Shown: in pieces, positions 18,424-27,016 of the stretch
How the letters are laid out: every line of letters starts with the position of its first letter
How positions within the stretch are numbered: the first letter of the stretch is position 1
DNA from: an uncultured Clostridia bacterium
Lineage (GTDB): Bacteria > Bacillota > Clostridia > TANB77 > CAG-508
Direction: 5' to 3'
NCBI GenBank assembly: GCA_934169775.1
Contig: CAKPOI010000010.1
Coordinates: 1-38,661, forward strand
DNA length: 38,661 nucleotides
Program-made: the position numbers and the translations under genes
The notes under the pieces: generated by a model
The model's database searches: none
What the model saw: only the letters and a program-made list of their open reading frames with translations
What the model was told of the DNA's origin: nothing

Positions 18424-20587
18424 CTTCATCTGCTTCTAAAAGAAGTCCTATTTCTTTATCATATTTTGTGTCTATTATATATTTTCCTTTTATATATGGG
18501 CATTCTGTTATGAAATTACTTAATTTCCATCTGTTTTTGCTGTTAATTGATATAAATAATTTGTCAGTTTTTCTTTTTAGTTCATATTTTTTCTTTATTT
18601 CTTTTTCTTTTTCATATTCAGCAAATAAATCTATGTTTTTATCATAAATGATTTTTGGAACTACTTCTATGTTATCAATGTTCCTTAAAATATGCTGTGC
18701 ATCTTTTTTGCTTGTGTCATAGTCAATAATGTTGTCTAATATTTTAAATGATGTTTTAAATTTTTTGTAGAATTCTGTTTCTTGTAACATTTCTTTTGAA
18801 TATAATTTGTCTACTAAACTTATTTTTGTTTCTTCTTTTAATGTTTGACAATTATATGGTTCTAATAACTCTATGCTTTTTTCGTATATTTCTTTATCAT
18901 ATATATATCCTACTCCACTTGTGTTTTTTATGTATATTTTTACATTTGGAGTGTTTTCTGTGTATTCTCTACTTCTATAGCATCTTCCAAGTCTTTGAAA
19001 TAAGCTGTCTAATGTGGACATTTCTGTATATAACATGTCAAAGTCTATGTCTAATGATGCTTCAACAATTTGTGTTGTTATCCATATTCCTGGTTCATTT
19101 CTATTTTTAGAAAATTCTTTTATGCTTTTTTCTTTTTCTCCTCTGTCTTCTTGTATAAATCTTGAATGTAATAGGTTTACATTTGATATTCCTTCTTCTT
19201 TTAATTTTTGGTACATTTCAATTGCTTTGTTTATTGTGTTTACTATTATCAATACTTTTTTGCTTTTTGCATTTTCTTTTATTTCTTCTATGTCTTGATT
19301 TATTTCTGATTCTTTTAATTGAATTTTGTGTCTTATTGTGTCTTTTATAAATTTGTTATATTCAAACTTTATTCCTATTTCTTCTAGCTTTTCTTTATAT
19401 ATTCTTGGTAGTGTTGCTGTCATTATCATAAATTTTCCATTTAGATTATTTATCATTTGTAATCCTTTTAGTATAACTGCTACTATTTCTGGTGAATATG
19501 CTTGTATTTCATCTATTACTATTTTTGAGTAACTTAGTGTTGCATAAATTTTTTCGTATCCTCTATATTTGAACACAAATGGGAATATTTGATCTATTGT
19601 ACATGTTGTGATTTTTTCGTATAAGTTTCTGGCTTGTTTTATTTTTTCAAATTCGTTTTCTTCATTTTTTTCGTCTAAATAGTCTATTGCTGTTGAATGT
19701 AATAATCCAACATGTTCATAGCCTATTGTTTCTTTTATTCTGTCATATATTGCATTTATGCTTATTCTTAATGGTAATGTAAAAAATGTTTTTTCACTAT
19801 TACTCCAAAGTAATGCTCCTTCTGTTTTTCCCATTCCTGTTGATCCAATTACTATTATATTTTTGTTTTGATTTGCTTTTGCAAATTGTTGTAAATCATT
19901 TGCTTTAAATTTTTGTTGTTTCATGAATTTTTCTACAGATTCTGATATTTTATCATTTGTTTCGTCTTCAACTTGTATCCATGCAGAACTACTATGGTCC
20001 AGTCTGTGTAATAATCCTTTCATTATGCAATATTCTTTATATATTTCATCAAATTCAGTTATTCTTGCTTGTCCTTCTACCATTCCTAAATATGTTGTTT
20101 TTAGTTCTGGTACTTTTATTTGTAATTCTTTTTCTATCTTTTCGATATTGGGCTGTATGTCTTGTTTTATTATTTCTTCTAATAGTTCTGCATCTACATG
20201 TATTGTATTTGCTCTTTCATGATGGTAATAAATGGCTTGATATACTAGCTTTCTTTCTGTTTTTGTTAGTTCGTATTCTTTATATGGTACAAATATTGGT
20301 GATATTTGTTCATGTTTTATTTGTTCATTATTGAATTTTGTTGGAAGTAATGGCTCCCCTATTGCTTTTCTTATTGCATTTTGAAATCCAGAATATACTT
20401 TTCCTGCATCATGATATTTGCAGATTATTTCCATTAGTTGCCAAAATCTTTCTTCTGGCATGTCTATTGCTTGTACTATTTTTGAACCATATGTTCTTTT
20501 TAAAATTTCAAGATTTTCTAATAGTTTGTCTGTGTGTTCTTTAATTGTTTCTATTGGATTTGATTTTGCATAATATTTATAATTCAT
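18395..20587 (-). CDS. cas3: CRISPR-associated helicase-nuclease Cas3
   Basis: 730 residues from ATG 20587 (MNYKYYAKSN), chosen because AAAGGA lies 7 nt upstream; the start at 20641 would put the N-terminus inside a repeated non-coding element. Cas3 unwinds and degrades target DNA after Cascade recognition. The HD nuclease shows His18, the His59-Asp60 pair in KYHDAGK, and YHHERAN at 121-127. The helicase has Walker A GSTGMGKT (248-255), DEIQ (359-362), TATLP (390-394) and QRLGRCYR (531-538). The C-terminal codons are duplicated just downstream. The gap to cas5 is filled by element copy C. Confidence 0.97.
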   Translation of the reverse strand: MNYKYYAKSNPIETIKEHTDKLLENLEILKRTYGSKIVQAIDMPEERFWQLMEIICKYHDAGKVYSGFQNAIRKAIGEPLLPTKFNNEQIKHEQISPIFVPYKEYELTKTERKLVYQAIYYHHERANTIHVDAELLEEIIKQDIQPNIEKIEKELQIKVPELKTTYLGMVEGQARITEFDEIYKEYCIMKGLLHRLDHSSSAWIQVEDETNDKISESVEKFMKQQKFKANDLQQFAKANQNKNIIVIGSTGMGKTEGALLWSNSEKTFFTLPLRISINAIYDRIKETIGYEHVGLLHSTAIDYLDEKNEENEFEKIKQARNLYEKITTCTIDQIFPFVFKYRGYEKIYATLSYSKIVIDEIQAYSPEIVAVILKGLQMINNLNGKFMIMTATLPRIYKEKLEEIGIKFEYNKFIKDTIRHKIQLKESEINQDIEEIKENAKSKKVLIIVNTINKAIEMYQKLKEEGISNVNLLHSRFIQEDRGEKEKSIKEFSKNRNEPGIWITTQIVEASLDIDFDMLYTEMSTLDSLFQRLGRCYRSREYTENTPNVKIYIKNTSGVGYIYDKEIYEKSIELLEPYNCQTLKEETKISLVDKLYSKEMLQETEFYKKFKTSFKILDNIIDYDTSKKDAQHILRNIDNIEVVPKIIYDKNIDLFAEYEKEKEIKKKYELKRKTDKLFISINSKNRWKLSNFITECPYIKGKYIIDTKYDKEIGLLLEADEGYSIDSREL

Positions 20588-20601
20588 TTTGAATCCTTTC
20601 A

Positions 20602-20750
20602 TAGAACAAAAGCGGACATTAATAACATTAGCACTTATCAAAACTTTTTTAAGTCCGCGTCTTTGTTCGTGCGCGAAATTTGCAAAGAAAATATCGCGGC
20701 ATTTTTATTTTTTTATATTCAAGGAAGTTCGGAGAACTTTTCTTGGATAT
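20602..20750 (-). ncRNA. structured intergenic element, copy C of three
   Basis: 149 nt, close to copy B. Minus-strand stems: the outer one AAGTTC, loop TCC, GAACTT extended by CCAAG/CTTGA-type pairs; a second pairing CGCGATATTT with AAATTTCGCG (9 of 10); and GAACAAAG...GCGGAC with GTCCGC...TTTGTTC. In the outer stem a T-A pair of copy B is A-T here, a compensatory change. Its 5' 32 nt overlap the last codons and stop of cas5, and its 3' end lies 14 nt before the cas3 start, so it sits inside the cas operon transcript. Confidence 0.7.
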
Positions 20751-21393
20751 AAAAGTACATGTTATCGCCGTCTTCATCTTGTAATACTTCTGTTCCGACT
20801 AAACTTTTATTGGTATGTTTTTCAACATATTTTACATTAACTTTATTCCATTTTCTGATGTCATCTTGTATGGTATATGTAGTGTTTAATCTGTAATTAA
20901 TACCTGCTACTTCATTGTCTATCCATTCTGGTATATATGCATTTTCCACTATTCTTGGTTCTTCGATTTCCTTGACTTTTTCTAGAATTTTTATTGAATC
21001 TATTCTTACAATGTCTTCATTTCTGCCTAATGTGAATGTTTCGGTTCCATTTATTATGTTTTGATAGATTTTGTCTATTGTTTCATTTTCTGCTTGTACA
21101 TGAATAATTAAATTGACATTTAATAATTGATGTACATTTCTTGGCATTGATGTTACTTTTTCTTTTCCTTTATACATTCTTAGATTTTGGTAATTACTAA
21201 ATATTCCTTCGTAGTTTCCTTGTATTGATATGTTCATTGGAAAGTATTCACCTGGTTTTGCTTGTAGTATTTTGTGGAACATTCCTATTACTGTTGAATA
21301 TGGTGGCAGTGGATATGTTTCTGCTACTTTTGTTGCAAATGGTTTTTTATAGCATGCTGTTTCTTGGTATAGTTTTAGTTTTAGTATTTTCAT
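20719..21393 (-). CDS. cas5: Cascade subunit Cas5 (type I-B)
   Basis: 224 residues, ATG 21393 behind AAAGGA. Cas5 binds the 5' handle of the crRNA in the type I-B Cascade. The N-terminal RAMP strand KLKLYQETACYKKPFA and the following YPLPPYSTVIGMFH motif are characteristic of Cas5t. The last residues (QEKFSELP) and stop are encoded by the outer hairpin of element copy C, so this C-terminus may not be the ancestral one. Cas7 ends 19 bp upstream. Confidence 0.93.
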   Translation of the reverse strand: MKILKLKLYQETACYKKPFATKVAETYPLPPYSTVIGMFHKILQAKPGEYFPMNISIQGNYEGIFSNYQNLRMYKGKEKVTSMPRNVHQLLNVNLIIHVQAENETIDKIYQNIINGTETFTLGRNEDIVRIDSIKILEKVKEIEEPRIVENAYIPEWIDNEVAGINYRLNTTYTIQDDIRKWNKVNVKYVEKHTNKSLVGTEVLQDEDGDNMYFYIQEKFSELP

Positions 21394-21412
21394 TTATACC
21401 AATCCTTTCTTT

Positions 21413-22321
21413 TTATGCTTTGTAATATTCGTTTACTTTGTCTTTTATTTCTTTGAAAAATTCTTCTATGTTTGTTGTTTTTCCTTTAAAAATTTCTTCT
21501 ATTTCTGTTTCGTTTTTGAATGTGTTTTTTAATATTCCTACTTGTGTGTCATCATATATTGATTTATCTCCAATTGTTAATGTTGTTGTGTCTTTTAGCA
21601 TTTTTGTGTCTATATTAAATTCTCCGTTTTTTCCGTTTAGTTTTATTCTTCCTAAGAAGAATGGTGAGTTTATGTCATACATTCCTCCTATTACAAATAC
21701 TGGACTTAGGTTTTCTTCTCTTCCTCTTATTTCTCTGTTTAGTATTTTTACTATGTCTAATAATTGTTTTACTCTTTCTGCTTTTTCTTCATTTGATAGT
21801 TCTATTTCTTCATCTTTTCCTATTTTTTCTAGATCTATTGTTATTGTGTATGTGTAATAACTTAGGTGTTGTTCAACATTTGCAAGGTTTGGAAATTCAT
21901 TGATTCTGTCTGCTAATCCTTTGTTATTTAGAAAGTCCATATCGCTTTTATAATCTTCTAATGATATTGCATTGCTTAGTCTAACTGCTGCACTTCTGAT
22001 ATTTGAGCCATCGTTTTTTGCTGTTTTCATATATCCAAAAAGATCCATTTCTTGTGAATCTTGAATTGTTAGTTTGTCATTAAATTGAATTGTTCCTTTT
22101 TCTTTGTTTACAACTTGTAAATTCCAATTAAATAATTTATTTCCAAGTCTTACTATGTCATATCTTATTGCTTGTCTAGATGCATATGTATAAACACTTC
22201 CATCTCCTCTTGTTAATTTTTTTAACTCAGATATATTGCCTATTCCTTCTCCATAATTTAAGCTTTGTCCTTTAAATATTAGAGTAATTGATAATCCTTT
22301 TTTATTTTTTATATTTTCCAT
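21413..22321 (-). CDS. cas7: Cascade backbone subunit Cas7 (Cst2/DevR type)
   Basis: 302 residues from ATG 22321 (MENIKNKKGLS), preferred over the ATG at 22330 because AAAGGA then has normal spacing. Cas7 coats the crRNA spacer. The opening LSITLIFKGQSLNYGEG and the SRQAIRYDI segment are typical of the Cst2/DevR branch of type I-B. A 150-bp structured gap precedes it, unlike the tight spacing to cas5. Confidence 0.95.
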   Translation of the reverse strand: MENIKNKKGLSITLIFKGQSLNYGEGIGNISELKKLTRGDGSVYTYASRQAIRYDIVRLGNKLFNWNLQVVNKEKGTIQFNDKLTIQDSQEMDLFGYMKTAKNDGSNIRSAAVRLSNAISLEDYKSDMDFLNNKGLADRINEFPNLANVEQHLSYYTYTITIDLEKIGKDEEIELSNEEKAERVKQLLDIVKILNREIRGREENLSPVFVIGGMYDINSPFFLGRIKLNGKNGEFNIDTKMLKDTTTLTIGDKSIYDDTQVGILKNTFKNETEIEEIFKGKTTNIEEFFKEIKDKVNEYYKA

Positions 22322-22368
22322 TTTTTCCATTCCTTTCTTGAGGTTCTGTTTTAGTTGGAAAAGAATTA

Positions 22369-22469
22369 AATTTTGGCAAAACGCAACCAGATTTAAAATT
22401 TATGAGGCGTATGCGCGTATGCTTTGTACGTTGATTAAATTTTAAATAAAATTTACCGCAGCCAAAATT
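22369..22469 (-). promoter_or_regulatory. nested inverted repeats between cas8 and cas7
   Basis: An outer 9-bp pair, AATTTTGGC (22369-22377) with GCCAAAATT (22461-22469), encloses a perfect 12-bp pair, ATTTAAAATTTA (22391-22402) with TAAATTTTAAAT (22436-22447). The inner loop holds GCGTATGC twice in direct repeat. No T-run follows in either direction, so it does not look like a terminator. It could protect or process the cas7 mRNA, or be a small inserted repeat. Confidence 0.75.
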
Positions 22470-22473
22470 GTAA

Positions 22474-24318
22474 TTATTTTTCAAACTTTTCCTCTTCTTT
22501 TCTTTCATATTTATTAGATATTAATCCTGCTAAAAAACTATGTCCTATTGATTCAAAGTCTAGCCCTGTTGTTTGCATTGTTTCTATAAAAATTGGTGAG
22601 ACATCTTTTCCCATTGCCATATGTAGTCTTATTATAATATCCATAAATTCTTTTTTATTTCCTGCTTTTATGCTGTTTAACATTTTGTATGTGTATCCAT
22701 CTAGTTTATTGTCTTCATTGTTAAGTTTTAGTTCCTCATGAATTTGAACTCCTAAATTATATATAACATATAATTTATCATTGTTTTTCTTTATATCTTC
22801 CACTTCTTTTCCCTCCTTTTTTAGTGTGTTTAATATCATTCTTATTTGTGTTGCTAAAAATGAATTGTACCCATTTTTTTGGTCTCCTTTTTTTATTTCA
22901 TCTCTTAACCTATCATTAATTATGTATTTGATATCTTTGTTTTTCATAATATAGTCAACTATTTGTAACCTATATCTATAATCCCATATTTTTGATAATG
23001 TTTTTGGGGCATATTCAGTAAAAAATAATGATACATATCTTTTTATGTTAAAGTATTCAATCCTGCTATATGATCCATATTCTGCTTCTATTTCTACTAC
23101 AAATATGTTTTCCAATTGCCACATGCTTACTTGTTTGTCTTGTTCTACAATATCTAATATTAGTTCTGAGTATGGATTTTCTTTTCTGTTTTCATATCTT
23201 GATTTATTGCTAAAATTAATGTTTGTTTTATATAATCTGTCTATTCCTGTATCATAATTTACAAAGCTTAGTAATTGTTTTTCCCTGTATTCTCCGTTTT
23301 CTTTTATTGTTTTTGTTATTGTTGTCATTCCTGCTGGTATGCAAAATAATATTAGTTTGCATATATCACATATTGGCATTTTTACATTTTGATTCCAAAA
23401 GAAATTTCTTGCATTGTCACTGCTTATTGCTAATGGTACAAAATTTCCTTCTGAATAATTTGTGGTTAGTCCTATTTCATTTTCACACATTGAGCATCTT
23501 TTTATTACTTTTTCTTGTAAATATTTTTGTATGTCCTCTATTGTTTTTGTTTTGTCAATATAGTCTTTTTTTATTTTTGAGTAAATTTTTTCTATGTCTT
23601 GTGTTATACTATTTTTTTCTGTGTTTTCTATATGTTCTTTTATTTGCTCTGTAGTATATTTATTTTGCATAATATCATTGATAAATCCTGTTTCTATTAT
23701 GTTGCTGATATAGTCTCTATACATGAGTTTTTGTTGTTCTTCATATGATAATGCTGTTTTTACTACATTTAGGAAACTTGGTTGGCCATAGTATGTGTTG
23801 CTTAATATACTTTTAAATAGATTTAATGTTAATTTTTTGTTTATATTGTCTTTTTCTATATTTGAAATTATTTTTTCTTTTATTTCTATAATTTCTTGTT
23901 TGGTATTTACTTTGTCTATTTGATCATATTTTTCTTTTATTTCTTCATATGTATTTTCATCGATTTTTTTAATTTTGTCTAATTGTTTTTTTATTGTTTC
24001 TTTTACATATTTACTGTTTGTTTTTATTTTATCTTTTCGCTCTTTTTCTTTATCTTTGTCCTCATAAACTGTTTCTATGTTATTTTCTAAATATTCAAAT
24101 GAATTTTTAGTTCTATTTTTTACACTTTCTGCAATATTGTATTTTTTGAAAAAATAGTTAAAATAATATTTGTGAAAATTTCTTAAGTCTTCTGTGTCAA
24201 ATTCTATATAGTTATTTTTTCTAATTGCGAATTCATCTTTATTTTCTTCAAGAATTCTTAAAAATCCTACAATTCCCGTATTATAGAACCAATCATTTAA
24301 GTATACTTTTATATTCAA
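22474..24318 (-). CDS. cas8: Cascade large subunit Cas8 (Cst1-like)
   Basis: 614 residues. It starts at TTG 24318 (NIKVYLNDWFYNTG), with AGGAGG 7 nt upstream and no better ATG. Cas8 recognises the PAM and recruits Cas3. The opening VYLNDWFYNTGIVGFLRIL and two Cys pairs, RCSMCENEIG near residue 275 and ICDICKLIL near residue 320, fit the Cst1 type with a zinc-binding insert. The first 250 residues are Lys/Glu-rich helices. It lies between cas6 and cas7. Confidence 0.92.
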   Translation of the reverse strand: MNIKVYLNDWFYNTGIVGFLRILEENKDEFAIRKNNYIEFDTEDLRNFHKYYFNYFFKKYNIAESVKNRTKNSFEYLENNIETVYEDKDKEKERKDKIKTNSKYVKETIKKQLDKIKKIDENTYEEIKEKYDQIDKVNTKQEIIEIKEKIISNIEKDNINKKLTLNLFKSILSNTYYGQPSFLNVVKTALSYEEQQKLMYRDYISNIIETGFINDIMQNKYTTEQIKEHIENTEKNSITQDIEKIYSKIKKDYIDKTKTIEDIQKYLQEKVIKRCSMCENEIGLTTNYSEGNFVPLAISSDNARNFFWNQNVKMPICDICKLILFCIPAGMTTITKTIKENGEYREKQLLSFVNYDTGIDRLYKTNINFSNKSRYENRKENPYSELILDIVEQDKQVSMWQLENIFVVEIEAEYGSYSRIEYFNIKRYVSLFFTEYAPKTLSKIWDYRYRLQIVDYIMKNKDIKYIINDRLRDEIKKGDQKNGYNSFLATQIRMILNTLKKEGKEVEDIKKNNDKLYVIYNLGVQIHEELKLNNEDNKLDGYTYKMLNSIKAGNKKEFMDIIIRLHMAMGKDVSPIFIETMQTTGLDFESIGHSFLAGLISNKYERKEEEKFEK

Positions 24319-24365
24319 TTTTACACCTCCTAGTATAATAATGTTAAGTTAAAATCTTGACTTTT

Positions 24366-25079
24366 TTAAACAACTTGAAACATCCCGAATCCTGCACTGT
24401 GTTTGCTTCCCATTCCTGCTTTATATAGATAGTTTAAAAGTTCTATGTCTCCTTCTAATTCAAATGTTCCTGTTGAACATTCTATTTGCTTTTCATAGAA
24501 TTTTATAATTACTTTTTTGGCTTTGATTGGTGTGATTTTTAGTGTGTCTACTGTTTCTTCTGGAATGTTTGTTATTTTTAATTGTTCTTTAATATTTATT
24601 TTTAGGGTTTCTTCAAATTTTTCTTTTTCAAAAGAGTAGTAATAATCTTTCTTTTCTTCTCTTTTACGTGTGCATAATGGAGATTGAAATTTTATTGTTA
24701 TTTTATTTTCTGCTATTTCTTTTTCTGGTATTAGTACTATATTTTGCATTGTCCATGAATTTTGGTAGATTGAAAATTTTTTGTTTTTTTGATGGTTAAA
24801 TGAATTATATAGTGTTATTGCTGTTTCATAGTCTGCGGTTGTTATGTTCATTTCAAATCTTTTGTCTTCTATGATTATTTCTTGCCCATTGATTTGTGGT
24901 TGCCTAAAAAAAATAGAAAAAGCATATGGTTTTATAATGTTGTCTTTCTGGTTATAGTATTTTTTGAATTCTTTTTCACTATATTCAGATAAGCTCATTT
25001 TTATAAAACTGATTACGCTTCTTCTATAATCAATTGGTATTGTTTCTTTTTCTAATGTAAAATATAATTTTATTCTCAT
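24366..25079 (-). CDS. cas6: pre-crRNA endonuclease Cas6
   Basis: 237 residues, ATG 25079 behind AGGAGGTGA. Cas6 cuts the repeat transcript 8 nt before each spacer. Two RAMP folds are visible, with KPYAFSIFF near residue 50 and the glycine loop GMGSKHSAGFGMF at 222-234. The place near residue 40 where many Cas6 proteins have a catalytic His reads KKYYNQ here, with no His in the first 90 residues, so cleavage must use another residue. It is the first gene of the cas operon. Confidence 0.94.
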   Translation of the reverse strand: MRIKLYFTLEKETIPIDYRRSVISFIKMSLSEYSEKEFKKYYNQKDNIIKPYAFSIFFRQPQINGQEIIIEDKRFEMNITTADYETAITLYNSFNHQKNKKFSIYQNSWTMQNIVLIPEKEIAENKITIKFQSPLCTRKREEKKDYYYSFEKEKFEETLKINIKEQLKITNIPEETVDTLKITPIKAKKVIIKFYEKQIECSTGTFELEGDIELLNYLYKAGMGSKHSAGFGMFQVV

Positions 25080-25137
25080 GTCTTCACCTCCTATTTTGAA
25101 TATTTTTTATATTCATGATTAGACATTTTTCACTTTT

Positions 25138-25166
25138 TTTATATCATATTTTACATTTTTTTACAA
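25138..25166 (-). promoter_or_regulatory. probable promoter of the cas operon
   Basis: The minus strand has TTGTAA (25166-25161), a 17-bp spacer, and TATAAA (25143-25138), about 60 bp before the cas6 start. All eight cas genes follow in the same direction. Confidence 0.65.
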
Positions 25167-25264
25167 GTGTTTTTCGATTTTTTCTAACTATTAGTGTGAG
25201 TTTTAATCTTTTGTTTTAGGTGATTTTTTAATCTTTCTAGCTGTTTCGTTTTTGTTTAATTGTT

Positions 25265-26284
25265 TTATATATTTTTTTCTCCTAATTTGCATGTGTAATT
25301 CGTTGCTTGTAAGTTTTCTCTGTTGATTGCTCCTTTTATTATTTTTAAATTTGCAGTCATTGTTTTTATACTAAAATCGTAAACTCTGTATAAATAATAT
25401 TTGTCTTGATATTGCTCAGAGAATTTAACTTCATTTTCTGATATGTGGAATATATTATTTATTCCTCCTCTAGTTGTTTTTACTTCTATATACTTTTCTT
25501 TGCCGTCTTTCTCGTATGAAAGTATATCAAATCTTTCTGCATTACCTGCAATTTCTCTTGTTGCAAAAACTTTATCTGCTAAATCCGCTCTTCCTTCAAT
25601 TATAAGCCTATTTTTTTCATATTCTACAACGATGTCTTCACCTTTTTTCCCTAGTTCTGTATTCTTTTTTATTTCCCCCTCAAAATTGATATTCTTATTG
25701 CTATAAAATTCGTTTGTATTTTTTCCTTTTCTGTTTTCAGGTTTATATAAATGCTCTGTTTCTTCTTTATTTAGTTTTAATGTGAATTTTTTAGCATCAA
25801 TTTCTTCAATATTATATGTGTTTATTTTTTTGTCTTTTATTATTGTATTTAAATTTTCTTCATTCCAGTTTAAAATCTGCCATTTGAAATAAACAGGTTT
25901 CTCTCTTTGGTTATCATGATCTACATATGCTAATAATCCCATATATGTATAGTCTTCTTTATTAGATGTTCTTAAAAATAAGTATATATTATTTTTTAGG
26001 TAATCATGATTTATGAAATCAATTATCCTTTTTTCTTTTAATGTTTGACCTGGTTGTGATTGCCATGTTAGAATTCCATTTTCATCTACGTTTTCGTCAA
26101 ATTCATGGCCGGATTGTTTTTTTCCATATGTTACTATAAATATATAATCATGTTGTGTTCCTGGTACTCTTATTATTCCTTGCATTCCCCAAGATCCAGC
26201 TTGCTGTGTGAATTTTGTGTCTGGTGAGAAAATATCATGTATGTCTTTCCTTGAATATTTTTTGTATCTAATTAGTTCTTTCAT
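25265..26284 (-). CDS. DUF3427-like/DUF3883-like nuclease, candidate modification-dependent restriction enzyme
   Basis: 339 residues, ATG 26284 behind AGGAGG. Residues about 5-150 match DUF3427, the C-terminal specificity region of SauUSI-type enzymes: RYKKYSRKDIHDIF, YIFIVTYGKK, LTWQSQPGQT and IYLFLRTSN. Residues about 215-330 match DUF3883, a PD-(D/E)xK-like nuclease: TELGKKGEDIVVEYE, NAERFDILSYE and KYIEVKTTRGG (the E-x-K near 268) with a YYLYRVYDF ending. In SauUSI the DUF3427 part is joined to a helicase and a PLD nuclease; here it is fused to a different nuclease without a motor. A one-gene type IV-like defence is the simplest reading. It is 185 bp upstream of cas6 on the same strand, with its own ribosome site. 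Confidence 0.8.
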   Translation of the reverse strand: MKELIRYKKYSRKDIHDIFSPDTKFTQQAGSWGMQGIIRVPGTQHDYIFIVTYGKKQSGHEFDENVDENGILTWQSQPGQTLKEKRIIDFINHDYLKNNIYLFLRTSNKEDYTYMGLLAYVDHDNQREKPVYFKWQILNWNEENLNTIIKDKKINTYNIEEIDAKKFTLKLNKEETEHLYKPENRKGKNTNEFYSNKNINFEGEIKKNTELGKKGEDIVVEYEKNRLIIEGRADLADKVFATREIAGNAERFDILSYEKDGKEKYIEVKTTRGGINNIFHISENEVKFSEQYQDKYYLYRVYDFSIKTMTANLKIIKGAINRENLQATNYTCKLGEKNI

Positions 26285-26707
26285 TTTTCCTCCTAATATT
26301 AAGTTAAGTACTCTTTCTTCTGATCTTAAATCCTAGGACTTTAATATTAACTCAACTTGTTTATTTCCTTTTGCGGATTTTTTCATGATTTAGTTCTGCT
26401 GTATATTTGAATTTCTTTTATGTTTTTAGTGTTTTTTTGGTGTTTGTATTTTTTTTGGGTGTGATTTTTGGTTTTTTGATTGTGTGATTTTTTTACTGGC
26501 CTTCGGGTTATGAGGGTTACATAACATATTTTGTTAGATGTGTTGAATTGTATTGTATGCTAGTGATATTAGTACTTTGCTAGTTTTTTATTTAGTGTGC
26601 AATTTTGTTAAAATTGGGGTGATTTTGAAAATTTGCTCCCCAATTTCTCCCCAATTTTTTGCTAGCATATTTGGAAAAATTTATTTATATTTTAGGAGGA
26701 ATTTTTT
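26285..26707. other. divergent intergenic region with several hairpins
   Basis: No gene is seen. It holds AGTTGAGTTAATATTA- and CTTAACTTAATATTA-like direct repeats near the nuclease start, a short GTTATG/CATAAC palindrome near 26508-26526, an 8-bp inverted repeat TATGCTAG (26556-26563) with CTAGCATA (26662-26669), and the G4/C4 hairpin described separately. This is the left edge of the accessory island. Confidence 0.5.
26610..26660 (+). promoter_or_regulatory. possible attenuator with two alternative 3' arms
   Basis: AAAATTGGGG (26610-26619) can pair with either of two nearly identical arms: CCCCAATTT at 26638-26646 or CCCCAATTTTTT at 26649-26660. Pairing with the second gives a terminator-like hairpin with a T-run, 33 bp before the AGGAGG of the small gene at 26708. 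Confidence 0.5.
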
Positions 26708-27016
26708 ATGGAATTTAATAAAGATAAAATACAAGATTTAATGAATGAGTGGATAATTTTTAGAGATGAGGAACTTTGTAAATTGACTAAAGAGGATTTA
26801 CAACATTCTTTAAACTTTGATGATTTTTCTAATTTGGTTTTGAAAAATGTTTCTAAAAAGAGTGAGAAATTTATGTTAAAACAATTGGACAAGTTTTATA
26901 ATAATATTATGGATTTTACTGGTCATTACAACAATAAATATTATAGAGCTGGTTTTGCTGATTGCTTAAATTTAGTTATTATGAGTCTTGGGGGTAATGG
27001 AATTGAAACTAGGTAA
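26708..27016 (+). CDS. small helical protein of a TnpV-type pair (DUF6809-like)
   Basis: 102 residues, ATG 26708 behind TTAGGAGGA. Two helices are followed by KFYNNIMDFTGHYNNKYYRAGFADCLNLVIMSL. The closing YxxGFxxxLxL pattern resembles DUF6809 proteins that accompany TnpV in clostridial mobile elements, but this match is tentative. It overlaps the next gene by about 20 bp, which indicates coupled translation. Confidence 0.65.
   Translation: MEFNKDKIQDLMNEWIIFRDEELCKLTKEDLQHSLNFDDFSNLVLKNVSKKSEKFMLKQLDKFYNNIMDFTGHYNNKYYRAGFADCLNLVIMSLGGNGIETR

Noticed and set aside
20588..20641. Longer Cas3 N-terminus
   Set aside because: The added residues come from element copy C, while ATG 20587 has a proper ribosome site and begins where Cas3 homology begins.
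22302..22508. Possible 68-residue gene between cas8 and cas7
   Set aside because: It overlaps both real genes and is created by the inverted-repeat region; no ribosome site.
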